A stretch of 64,000 bases of DNA from Phylloscopus collybita (Eukaryota; Chordata; Aves; Passeriformes; Phylloscopidae), in assembly GCA_027886175.1 (NCBI GenBank), contig JAJNNQ010000130.1, positions 16,819,501-16,883,500 of the forward strand. The letters run 5' to 3'. Both the position numbers and the translations under genes were made by a program. The notes beneath the pieces are model-generated. The model saw nothing but the letters and a program-made list of their open reading frames with translations. It was not told the DNA's origin and did not search any database. Below, piece by piece: positions 26,801 to 39,162 of this stretch (positions are counted from its first letter, which is position 1; every line of letters starts with the position of its first letter).

Positions 26801-29170
26801 AACCTGACATCAGGAACGTGGCTTGGAGACTTTGGCTGCCCATGGGAAAAGGGCCACCGTTCATGTCTAATGCTGTCTGCCTGCCACTGGGCTTCTACCT
26901 GCTGAAGTTCCATACAAATGAGGATATCTCCCCGATGCAATCAACCACCAGACGGAAGTTTGTCTACCTTTGTAGTGTCAAAGGCCTCCTAGAAACGGAC
27001 ATCAGGAACGTGGGGTGGAGACTTTGGTTTCCCATAAAAATGGGCCATTGTTCGTGTCTAATGCTGTCTGCCTGCCACTGTGCTTCTTCCTACTAAAACT
27101 CCATAGAAATGAGGATATCTCCCAGGTGCAATCTACAACCAGATGGAAGTTTCTCTGCCCTTATATTGGAAAACGCCTCCTACAAAGTGTCATCAGCAAC
27201 ATGGGGTGGAGATTTTGGTTTCCCATGGAAAAGGGCCACTGTTCGTGTCTAATGCTGTCTGCCTGCCACTGGAGTTATGCCTACTGAAATTCCTCACAAA
27301 TGAGGATATTTCCCAGATGGAATCTCCCACCAGTTGGAAGTTTGTTTGCCCTTCTAGTGCCAAAGGCCTCCTAAAAACTGACATCAGGAACCTGGGGTGG
27401 AGACTTTAGTTTCTCATGGAAATGGGCCACCGTTCGTGTCTAATAATGTCTGCCTGCCATTGGGCTTCTACCTACGAAAATTCCACTGAAATTCCATACA
27501 AATGAAGACATCTCCCGGGTGCAGTCTACCGCCAGATATAAGTTTTTCTGCCCTTGTATTTCCAAAGGCCTTCTATAAACTGACATGAGGAGCCTGGAGT
27601 GGACACTTTGGTTTCCCATGGATATGGGCCAGCGTTCGTGTGTAAAGCAGTCTGCCTGCCGCTGGATTTCTGCCTACTTTAATACCTCTGAAATTCCATA
27701 AAAATGAGGATATCTCCCAGGTGCAATCTACCACCAGATGGAAGTTTTTCTGCCCTTGTACTTCCAAAGGCCTCTTACAAATTAATATCAGGAACGTGGG
27801 GTAGAGACTTCGGTTTCCCATGGAAAAGGACCACCGTTTGTGTCTAATGCTGTCTGCCTGCCACTGGGGTTATGCCTGCTGAAATTCCTCACAAATGAGG
27901 ATATCTCCCGCATGGAATCTACCACCAGTTGGAAGTTTATCTGCCCTTGTAGTGCCAAAGGCCTCCTACAAACTGACATCAGGCACGTGAGATGGAGACT
28001 TTGGTTTCCCAAGGAAATGGACCACAGTTCGTGTCTAATGCTCTCTGCGAGACACTGGGCTTATGCCGACTAAAATTCCACTAAAATTCTATAGAAATGA
28101 GGTTATCTCCCAGGTGCAATCTACCACCAGATGGAAGTTTGTCTGCCCCTGTAGAGCCAAAGGCTTCCTACAAATTGACATCAAGAACCTGAGGCGGAGA
28201 CTTTGGTTTCCCATGGAAAAGGGCCACCGTTCGCGTCTAATACTGTCTGCCTGCCACTGGGCTTATGGCTTTCAAAATTACATACAAATGAGGATATCTC
28301 CTAGATGCAATATGCCACCAATTGGAACTTTGTCTCCTCCTGTAGTGCCAGAGGCCTCCTAGAAAATGACATGAGGAACCTGGGGTGGAGACTTTGGTTT
28401 CCCATGGAAATGAGCCACTATTCATGTCTAATTCTGTCTACCTGCAGCTGGGATTCTGTCTACTAATATTCCACTAAAATTCCATACAAATGAGTATATC
28501 TCCCAGGTGCAATCTAACACCAGATGGAAGATTCTCTGCCCTTGTGTTTCCAAAGGCCTCCTACAAACTGCCATCAGGAACCTGGGGTGGAGACTTTGCT
28601 TTCCCATGGAAAAGGACCACCGTTCCTGTCTAATGCTGTCTGCCTGGCACTGTGGTGATGACTGCTGAAGTTCCATACAAATGAGGATATCTCCCAGGTG
28701 TAATCTACCACTGGGTGGAAGTTTTTCTGCCCCCGTAGTGCCAAAGGCCTCCTAAAAACTGACATCCCGAACGGGGGGTGGAGACTTTTGTTTCCCAAAG
28801 AAATGCCCACCGTTCGTGTCTAATGCTGTCTGGCAGCCACTGGCCTTATGCCTACTAAAATTCCACTAAAATTCTATAGAAATGAGGTTAACTCCCAGGT
28901 GCAATCTACCACCAGATGGAAGTTTGCCTGCCCTTGTATTTCCAAAGGCCTCCTACAAACTGACATCAGGAACGTGAGGTGGAGACTTTGGTTTCCCATG
29001 GAAAAGGTCCATTGTTCGTGTCTAATGCTGTCTGCCTGCCACTGGGCTTCTGCCATCTGAAATTCCATACAAATGAGGATATCTCCTCAATGCAATCAAC
29101 CACCAGACGGAACTTTGTCTGCCCTTGTAGTGCCAAAGGCCTCCTACAAACTGACATCAGGAACCTGGAG
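23896..29170 (+). repeat. HOR copy E (27 monomers, 5275 bp)
   Basis: Shorter than canonical by 785 bp. Three events account for this exactly: loss of four monomers (773 bp) between m13 and m17, giving a hybrid monomer at 26241-26442; loss of one 11-bp motif copy in m21 near 27094 (CCTACTAAAACTCC where others carry the duplicated motif); and a 1-bp deletion near 26532 (CCCTAAAATGAGG against CCCTACAAATGAGG). Confidence 0.94.
26241..26442 (+). other. m13/m17 hybrid monomer (deletion junction, copy E)
   Basis: Starts as m13 (TGTGTAATGCTGTCTGCC, AGATACTGGG) and ends as m17 (TTTGTCAGCCCTTGCAG). The switch lies within the shared CCACTAAAATTCCAT around 26326-26340. Four monomers (773 bp) are missing. 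Confidence 0.92.
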
Positions 29171-32100
29171 TGGAGACTTTGGTTTCCCATGGAAATGGGA
29201 CAGCGTTCGTGTCTAATGATGTTTGCCTGCCACAAGGCTTCTGCCTATTAAAATTCCAATAAAATTCTATACCATTGAAGATGTCTCTCACGTGCAATCT
29301 ACCACCAAATGGAAGTTTGTCTCCCCCTGTAGAGCAAAAGGCTTCCTACAAATTGACATCAAGAAGCTGGGGTGGAGACTTTGGTTTCCCATGGCAAAGG
29401 GCCACGGTTCCTGTCTAATGCTGTCTGCCTGCCACTGGGCTTATGCCTACTAAAATTACATACAAATGAGGATATCTCCCAGATGCAATATGCCACCAGT
29501 TGGAAGTTTGTCTCGTCTTGTAGTGCCAGAGGCCTCCTAGAAAATGACATCAGGAACCTGGGGTGGAGACTTTGGTTTCCCATGGAAATGGGCCACTATT
29601 CATGTCTAATTCTGTCTGCCTGCCGCTGGGATTCTGCCTACTAAAATTCCTCTAAAATTCCATACAAATGCGAATATCTCCCAGGTGCAAACTAACACCA
29701 GATGGAAGTTTCTCTGCCCTTATGTTTCCAAAGGCCTCCTACAAACTGCCATCCTCCTACAAACTCCTACAAACCTAGGGTGGAGACTTTGGTTTCCCAT
29801 GGAAAAGGACCACCGTTCCTGTCTAATGCTGTCTGCCTGGCACTGTGGTTATGACTGCTGAAGTTCCATACAAATGAGGATATCTCCCAGATGCAATATG
29901 CCACCAGATGGAAGTTTGTCTGCTCTTGCAGTGCCAAAGGCCTCCTTTATACTGACATTCGGAACCTGGCGTGGAGACTTTGGTTTCCTATGGAAAAGGC
30001 CCACCGTTCATGTTTAATGCTCTCTGTCTGCAACTGGGCTTCTGAGTACTAAAATACCACTAAAATTCCATACAAATAAGGACATCTACGATGTGCGATC
30101 CACCACTAGATGGAGGTTTGTCTGCCCTTGTAGTGCCAAAGGCCTCCTACAAACTGACATCAGGAGCCTGGGTTGGAGACTTTGTTTTCCCATGGAAAAG
30201 GGCCACCGTTCTTGTCTAATGCTGTCTGCCTGCCACTGGGCTTCTATCTGCTGAAATTCCATACAAATGTGGATATCTTCCCGATGCAATCAACCACCAG
30301 ACGGAAATTTTTCTGCCCTTGTACTGTCAATGGCCTACTAAAACCTGACATCGGGAACGTGGTGTGGAGACTTTGGTTTCCCTAGGAAAAGGACCACCGT
30401 TCCTGTCTAATGCTGTCTGCCTGGCACTGTGGTTATGACTGCTGAAGGTCCATACAAATGAGGATATCTCCCAGGAGCAATCTACCACCAGGTGGAAGTT
30501 TGTCTACCCTTGTACTGCCGAAGGCCTCCTAGTAACGGACATCAGGAACGTGGGGTGGAGACTTTGGTTTCCCATAAAAATGGGCCACCGTTCGTGTCTA
30601 AAGCTGTCTGCCTGCCACTGGGGATCTTCGTAATAAAATTCCAATAAAATTCCAGAGAAATGAGGATATCTCCCAGGTGCAATCTACCACCAGATGGAAG
30701 TTTTTCTGCCCTTGTAGTTCCAAACGCCTTCTACTAATTGACATCAGGAACGTGGGGTGGAGACTTTGTTTTCCCATGGAAATGGGCCACCGTTTGTGTC
30801 TAATGCTATGTGACTGCCACTGGGATTATGCCTAGTAAAATCCCGTACAAATGAGGATATCTCCCAGATAGAGTCTACCACCAGATGAAAGTTTGTCTGC
30901 CCTTGTAATGCCAAAGGCCTCCTACAAACTGACATTAGGATTCTGGAAAGGAGGCTTTGGTTTCCCATGGAAAAGGGGCACCCTTGTTGTTTAATGCTGT
31001 CTCCTTGCCACTGGGCTTATGACTACTGAAATTACATACAAATGAGGATATCTCCCTAACAAAATTTCCCACCAGATGGAAGTTTGTCTGCCCTTTTAAT
31101 GCCAAAGGCCTACTAAAAACTGACATCAGGAGCCTGGTTGGAGACTTTGTTTTCCCATGGAAAAGGGCCACCGTTCCTCTCTAATGCTGTCTGCCTGCCA
31201 CTGGGCTTCTACCTGATGAAATTCCATAAAAATGAGGATATCTCAACGATGCAATCAACCACCAGACGGAAGTTTGTCTGCCCTTGTAGTGCCAAAGGCC
31301 TCCTAGAAACGGACATCAGGAACGAGGGGTGGAGACTTTGGTTTTCCATCAAATGGGCCATTTTTCTTGTCTAATGCTGTCTGCCTGCCACGGGGTTTCT
31401 TCCTACTAAAATTCCACTAAACCTCCATAAAAATGAGGATATCTCCCAGGTGCAATCTACAACCAGATGGAAGTTTCTCTGTCCTTATATTGGAAAACGT
31501 CTCCTACAAAGTGACATCAGCAACATGGGGTGGAGATTTTGGTTTCCCATGGAAAAGGGCCACTGTTCGTGTGTAATGCTGTCTGCCAGATACTGGGCTT
31601 ATGCCTACTAAAATTCCACTAAAATTCCATACAAATGAGGATACCTCCCAGGTGCAATCTACCACCAGATGAAAGTTTGTCTGCCCTTGTAGTGTTAAAG
31701 GCTTCCTACAAATTAACATCAGGAACCTGGGGCGTAGACTTTGGTTTCCCATGGAAAAGGGCCACCGTTCGTGTCTAATGCTATCTGCCTGGCACTGTGG
31801 TTATGACTGCTGCAGTTCCATACAAATGCTGATAAGTCCCAGGTGCAATCTACCACCAGGTGGAAGTTTGTCTGCCCTTGAAGTGCCAAAGGCCTCCTAA
31901 AAATTGACATCAGGAACGTGCGGTGGAGACTTTGTTTTCCCATGGAAATGGGCCACCCTTTATGTCTAATGCTATGTGCCTGCCACTGGGCGTATGCCTA
32001 GTAAAATTCCATAAAAATGAGGATATCTCCCAGATGGAGTCTACCACCAGTTGAAAGTTTGTCTGCCCTTGTAATGCAACGGCCTCCTACAAACTGACAT

Positions 32101-35100
32101 CAGGAACCTGGAGAGGACGCTTTGGTTTCCCATGGAAAAGGGCCACCCTTGGTGTTTAATGCTGTCTCCTTGCCACTGACTTATGACTACTGAAATTACA
32201 TACAAATGAGGATATCTCCCAGACGCAATATGCCACCAGATGGAAATTTGTCTGCTCTTGCAGTGCCAAAGGCCTCCTTCAAACTGACATTCGGAACCTC
32301 ACCTGGAGACTTTGGTTTCCTATAGAAAAGGCCCACCATTCATGTTTAATGCTGTCTGTCTGCCATTGGGCTTCTGAGTACTAAAATACCACTAAAATTC
32401 CATAAAAATGAGGATATCTCCCAGGTGCAATCTACCACCAGGTGGAAGTTTGTCAGCCCTTGCAGTGCCAAAAGCCTCCTAAAAACTGACATCAGGAACA
32501 TAGGATGGATAATTTGTTTTTCCATGGAAAGGGGCCACTGTTCGTGTCTAATGCTGTCTGCCTGCCAGTGGGCAGAAGCCTACCAAAATTCCCTACAAAT
32601 GAGGATATCTCCTAAATGCAATTTCCCACCAGATGGAAGTTTGTCTGCCCTTTTTATGCCAAAGGCCTCCTACAAACTGACATCAGGAGCCTGGGTTGGA
32701 GACTTTGTTTTCCCATGGAAAAGGGCCACCGTTCGTGTCTAATGCTGTCTGCCTGCCACTGGGCTTTTACCTGCTGAAATTCCATACAAATGAGGATATC
32801 TCCCCGATGCAATCAGCCACCAGACGGAAGTTTGTTTGCCCTTGTACTGCCAAAGGCCTCCTAAAACCTGACATCAGGAACGTGGCTTGGAGACTTTGGC
32901 TGCCCATGGGAAAAGGGCCACCGTTCATGTCTAATGCTGTCTGCCTGCCACTGGGCTTCTACCTGCTGAAGTTCCATACAAATGAGGATATCTCCCCGAT
33001 GCAATCAACCACCAGACGGAAGTTTGTCTACCTTTGTAGTGTCAAAGGCCTCCTAGAAACGGACATCAGGAACGTGGGGTGGAGACTTTGGTTTCCCATA
33101 AAAATGGGCCATTGTTCGTGTCTAATGCTGTCTGCCTGCCACTGTGCTTCTTCCTACTAAAATTCCATTAAAACTCCATAGAAATGAGGATATCTCCCAG
33201 GTGCAATCTACAACCAGATGGAAGTTTCTCTGCCCTTATATTGGAAAACGCCTCCTACAAAGTGACATCAGCAACATGGGGTGGAGATTTTGGTTTCCCA
33301 TGGAAAAGGGCCACTGTTCGTGTCTAATGCTGTCTGCCTGCCACTGGAGTTATGCCTACTGAAATTCCTCACAAATGAGGATATTTCCCAGATGGAATCT
33401 CCCACCAGTTGGAAGTTTGTTTGCCCTTCTAGTGCCAAAGGCCTCCTAAAAACTGACATCAGGAACCTGGGGTGGAGCCTTTGGTTTCTCATGGAAATGG
33501 GCCACCGTTCGTGTCTAATAATGTCTGCCTGCCATTGGGCTTCTACCTACGAAAATTCCACTGAAATTCCATACAAATGAAGACATCTCCCGGGTGCAGT
33601 CTACCGCCAGATATAAGTTTTTCTGCCCTTGTATTTCCAAAGGCCTTCTATAAACTGACAGAAGGAGCCTGGAGTGGAGACTTTGGTTTCCCATGGATAT
33701 GGGCCAGCGTTCGTGTGTAAAGCAGTCTGCCTGCTGCTGGATTTCTGCCTACTTTAATACCACTGAAATTCCATAAAAATGAGGATATCTCCCAGGTGCA
33801 ATCTACCACCAGATGGAAGTTTTTCTGCCCTTGTACTTCCAAAGGCCTCTTACAAACTAATATCAGGAACGTGGGGTAGAGACTTCGGTTTCCCATGGAA
33901 AAGGACCACCGTTTGTGTCTAATGCTGTCTGCCTGCCACTGGGGTTATGCCTGCTGAAATTCCTCACAAATGAGGATATCTCCCGCACGGAATCTACCAC
34001 CAGTTGGAAGTTTATCTGCCCTTGTAGTGCCAAAGGCCTCCTACAAACTGACATCAGGCAAGTGAGATGGAGACTTTGGTTTCCCAAGGAAATGGACCAC
34101 AGTTCGTGTCTAATGCTGTCTGCGAGACACTGGGCTTATGCCGACTAAAATTCCACTAAAATTCTATACAAATGAGGATGTCTCCCAGGTGCAATCTACC
34201 ACCAGATGGAAGTTTGTCTGCCCCTGTAGAGCCAAAGGCATCCTACAAATTGACATCAAGAACCTGAGGCGGAGACTTTGGTTTCCCATGGAAAAGGGCC
34301 ACCGTTCGCGTCTAATACTGTCTGCCTGCCACTGGGCTTATGGCTATTAAAATTACATACAAATGAGGATATCTCCTGAATGCAATATGCCACCAATTGG
34401 AACTTTGTCTCCTCCTGTAGTGCCAGAGGCCTCCTAGAAAATGACATGAGGAACCTGGGGTGGAGACTTTGGTTTCCCATGGAAATGAGCCACTATTCAT
34501 GTCTAATTCTGTCTACCTGCAGCTGGGATTCTGTCTACTAATATTCCACTAAAATTCCATACAAATGAGTATATCTCCCAGGTGCAATCTAACACCAGAT
34601 GGAAGATTCTCTGCCCTTGTGTTTCCAAAGGCCTCCTACAAACTGCCATCAGGAACCTGGGGTGGAGACTTTGCTTGCCCATGGAAAAGGACCACCGTTC
34701 CTGTCTAATGCTGTCTGCCTGGCACTGTGGTGATGACTGTTGAAGTTCCATACAAATGAGGATATCTCCCAGGTGTAATCTACCACTGGGTGGAAGTTTT
34801 TCTGCCCCCGTAGTGCCAAAGGCCTCCTAAAAACTGACATCCCGAACGGGGGGTGGAGACTTTTGTTTCCCAAAGAAATGCCCACCGTTCGTGTCTAATG
34901 CTGTCTGGCAGCCACTGGCCTTATGCCTACTAAAATTCCACTAAAATTCTATAGAAATGAGGTTATCTCCCAGGTGCAATCTACCACCAGATGGAAGTTT
35001 GCCTGCCCTTGTATTTCCAAAGGCCTCCTACAAACTGACATCAGGAACGTGAGGTGGAGACTTTGGTTTCCCATGGAAAAGGTCCATTGTTCGTGTCTAA

Positions 35101-35245
35101 TGCTGTCTGCCTGCCACTGGGCTTCTGCCATCTGAAATTCCATACAAATGAGGATATCTCCTCAATGCAATCAACCACCAGACGGAACTTTGTCTGCCCT
35201 TGTAGTGCCAAAGGCCTCCTACAAACTGACATCAGGAACCTGGAG
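29171..35245 (+). repeat. HOR copy F (31 monomers, 6075 bp)
   Basis: All 31 monomers are present. It is 15 bp longer than canonical because of a local expansion in m3 near 29751-29772, where CTCCTACAAAC appears again in degenerate tandem form between the usual CTGCCATC and AACCTAGGG. Its m13 carries the alternative 3' half (GTAGTGTTAAAGGCTTCC) also found in copies G, H, I and K. Confidence 0.95.
29751..29772 (+). repeat. Short tandem expansion in copy F
   Basis: Fifteen extra bases relative to all other copies, made of degenerate repeats of CTCCTACAAAC, a motif normally found once in this monomer about 15 bases upstream. Replication slippage or a patchy conversion could produce it. Confidence 0.85.
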
Positions 35246-35447
35246 TGGAGACTTTGGTTTCCCATGGAAAAGGGCCACTGTTCGTGTGTAATGCTGTCTG
35301 CCAGATACTGGGCTTATGCCTACTAAAATTCCACTAAAATTCCATACAAATGAGGATACCTCCCAGGTGCAATCTACCACTAGATGGAAGTTTGTCTGCC
35401 CTTGTAGTGTTAAAGGCTTCCTACAAATTAACATCAGGAACCTGGGG
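35246..35447 (+). other. m1/m13 hybrid monomer (start of 19-mer unit, copy G)
   Basis: The first roughly 25 bases follow m31 as m1 would (TGGAGACTTTGGTTTCCC), then the body is m13. The crossover is in the shared anchor motif, removing m1-m12. Confidence 0.92.
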
Positions 35448-38400
35448 CGTAGACTTTGGTTTCCCATGGAAAAGGGCCACCGTTCGTGTCTAATGCTGTC
35501 TGCCTGGCACTGTGGTTATGACTGCTGCAGTTCCATACAAATGCTGATAAGTCCCAGGTGCAATCTACCACCAGGTGGAAGTTTGTCTGCCCTTGAAGTG
35601 CCAAAGGCCTCCTAAAAATTGACATCAGGAACGTGCGGTGGAGACTTTGTTTTCCCATGGAAATGGACCACCCTTTTTGTCTAATGCTATGTGCCTGCCA
35701 CTGGGCGTATGCCTAGTAAAATTCCATAAAAATGAGGATATCTCCCGGATGGAGTCTACCACCAGTTGAAAGTTTGTCTGCCCTTGTAATGCAACGGCCT
35801 CCTACAAACTGACATCAGGAACCTGGAGAGGACGCTTTGGTTTCCCATGGAAAAGGGCCACCCTTGGTGTTTAATGCTGTCTCCTTGCCACTGACTTATG
35901 ACTACTGAAATTACATACAAATGAGGATATCTCCCAGACGCAATATGCCACCAGATGGAAATTTGTCTGCTCTTGCAGTGCCAAAGGCCTCCTTCAAACT
36001 GACATTCGGAACCTCACCTGGAGACTTTGGTTTCCTATAGAAAAGGCCCACCATTCATGTTTAATGCTGTCTGTCTGCCATTGGGCTTCTGAGTACTAAA
36101 ATACCACTAAAATTCCATAAAAATGAGGATATCTCCCAGGTGCAATCTACCACCAGGTGGAAGTTTGTCAGCCCTTGCAGTGCCAAAAGCCTCCTAAAAA
36201 CTGACATCAGGAACATAGGATGGATAATTTGTTTTTCCATGGAAAGGGGCCACTGTTCGTGTCTAATGCTGTCTGCCTGCCAGTGGGCAGAAGCCTACCA
36301 AAATTCCCTACAAATGAGGATATCTCCCAAACGCAATTTCCCACCAGATGGAAGTTTGTCTGCCCTTTTTATGCCAAAGGCCTCCTACAAACTGACATCA
36401 GGAGCCTGGGTTGGAGACTTTGTTTTCCCATGGAAAAGGGCCACCGTTCGTGTCTAATGCTGTCTGCCTGCCACTGGGCTTTTACCTGCTGAAATTCCAT
36501 ACAAATGAGGATATCTCACCGATGCAATCAGCCACCAGACAGAAGTTTGTTTGCCCTTGTACTGCCAAAGGCCTCCTAAAACCTGACATCAGGAACGTGG
36601 CTTGGAGACTTTGGCTGCCCATGGGAAAAAGGCCACCGTTCATGTCTAATGCTGTCTGCCTGCCACTGGGCTTCTACCTGCTGAAGTTCCATACAAATGA
36701 GGATATCTCCACGATGCAATCAACCACCAGACGGAAGTTTGTCTACCTTTGTAGTGTCAAAGGCCTCCTAGAAACGGACATCAGGAACGTGGGGTGGAGA
36801 CTTTGGTTTCCCATAAAAATGGGCCATTGTTCGTGTCTAATGCTGTCTGCCTGCCACTGTGCTTCTTCCTACTAAAATTCCACTAAAACTCCATAGAAAT
36901 GAGCATATCTCCCAGGTGCAATCTACAACCAGATGGAAGTTTCTCTGCCCTTATATTGGAAAACGCCTCCTACAAAGTGACATCAGCAACATGGGGTGGA
37001 GATTTTGGTTTCCCATGGAAAAGGGCCACTGTTCGTGTCTAATGCTGTCTGCCTGCCACTGGAGTTATGCCTACTGAAATTCCTCACAAATGAGGATATT
37101 TCCCAGATGGAATCTCCCACCAGTTGGAAGTTTGTTTGCCCTTCTAGTGCCAAAGGCCTCCTAAAAACTGACATCAGGAACCTGGGGTGGAGCCTTTGGT
37201 TTCTCATGGAAATGGGCCACCGTTCGTGTCTAATAATGTCTGTCGGCCATTGGGCTTCTACCTACGAAAATTCCACTGAAATTCCATACAAATGAAGACA
37301 TCTCCCGGGTGCAGTCTACCGCCAGATATAAGTATTTCTGCCCTTGTATTTCCAAAGGCCTTCTATAAACTGACATGAGGAGCCTGGAGTGGAGACTTTG
37401 GTTTCCCATGGATATGGGCCAGCGTTCGTGTGTAAAGCAGTCTGCCTGCCGCTGGATTTCTGCCTACTTTAATACCTCTAAAATTCCATAAAAATGAGGA
37501 TATCTCCCAGGTGCAATCTACCACCAGATGGAAGTTTTTCTGCCCTTGTACTTCCAAAGGCCTCTTACAAATTAATATCAGGAACGTGGGGTAGAGACTT
37601 CGGTTTCCCATGGAAAAGGACCACCGTTTGTGTCTAATGCTGTCTGCCTGCCACTGGGGTTATGCCTGCTGAAATTCCTCACAAATGAGGATATCTCCCG
37701 CACGGAATCTACCACCAGTTGGAAGTTTATCTGCCCTTGTAGTGCCAAAGGCCTCCTACAAACTGACATCAGGCACGTGAGATGGAGACTTTGGTTTCCC
37801 AAGGAAATGGACCACAGTTCGTGTCTAATGCTGTCTGCGAGACACTGGGCTTATGCCGACTAAAATTCCACTAAAATTCTATACAAATGAGGATGTCTCC
37901 CAGGTGCAATCTACCACCAGATGGAAGTTTGTCTGCCCCTGTAGAGCCAAAGGCTTCCTACAAATTGACATCAAGAACCTGAGGCGGAGACTTTGGTTTC
38001 CCATGGAAAAGGGCCACCGTTCGCGTCTAATACTGTCTGCCTGCCACTGGGCTTATGGCTATTAAAATTACATACAAATGAGGATATCTCCTGAATGCAA
38101 TATGCCACCAATTGGAACTTTGTCTCCTCCTGTAGTGCCAGAGGCCTCCTAGAAAATGACATGAGGAACCTGGGGTGGAGACTTTGGTTTCCCATGGAAA
38201 TGAGCCACTATTCATGTCTAATTCTGTCTACCTGCAGCTGGGATTCTGTCTACTAATATTCCACTAAAATTCCATACAAATGAGTATATCTCCCAGGTGC
38301 AATCTAACACCAGATGGAAGATTCTCTGCCCTTGTGTTTCCAAAGGCCTCCTACAAACTGCCATCAGGAACCTGGGGTGGAGACTTTGCTTGCCCATGGA

Positions 38401-38960
38401 AAAGGACCACCGTTCCTGTCTAATGCTGTCTGCCTGGCACTGTGGTGATGACTGTTGAAGTTCCATACAAATGAGGATATCTCCCAGGTGTAATCTACCA
38501 CTGGGTGGAAGTTTTTCTGCCCCCGTAGTGCCAAAGGCCTCCTAAAAACTGACATCCCGAACGGGGGGTGGAGACTTTTGTTTCCCAAAGAAATGCCCAC
38601 CGTTCGTGTCTAATGCTGTCTGGCAGCCACTGGCCTTATGCCTACTAAAATTCCACTAAAATTCTATAGAAATGAGGTTATCTCCCAGGTGCAATCTACC
38701 ACCAGATGGAAGTTTGCCTGCCCTTGTATTTCCAAAGGCCTCCTACAAACTGACATCAGGAACGTGAGGTGGAGACTTTGGTTTCCCATGGAAAAGGTCC
38801 ATTGTTCGTGTCTAATGCTGTCTGCCTGCCACTGGGCTTCTGCCATCTGAAATTCCATACAAATGAGGATATCTCCTCAATGCAATCAACCACCAGACGG
38901 AACTTTGTCTGCCCTTGTAGTGCCAAAGGCCTCCTACAAACTGACATCAGGAACCTGGAG
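35246..38960 (+). repeat. HOR copy G, 19-mer variant unit (3715 bp)
   Basis: Begins with a hybrid of m1 (first bases) and m13 (remainder) at 35246-35447, then m14 to m31. Twelve monomers (m1-m12, 2345 bp) are missing; 6060 minus 2345 is exactly 3715. It shares with copies H and I the variants TCTCACCGATGC and CCAGACAGAAG in m19 and GTCGGCCATTGGG in m23, which marks a subfamily. Confidence 0.94.
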
Positions 38961-39162
38961 TGGAGACTTTGGTTTCCCATGGAAAAGGGCCACTGTTCGT
39001 GTGTAATGCTGTCTGCCAGATACTGGGCTTATGCCTATTAAAATTCCACTAAAATTCCATACAAATGAGGATACCTCCCAGGTGCAATCTACCACTAGAT
39101 GGAAGTTTGTCTGCCCTTGTAGTGTTAAAGGCTTCCTACAAATTAACATCAGGAACCTGGGG
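38961..39162 (+). other. m1/m13 hybrid monomer (start of copy H)
   Basis: Identical in structure to the hybrid at 35246 and exactly 3715 bp downstream. The derived 19-mer unit has therefore itself been duplicated in tandem. Confidence 0.92.
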
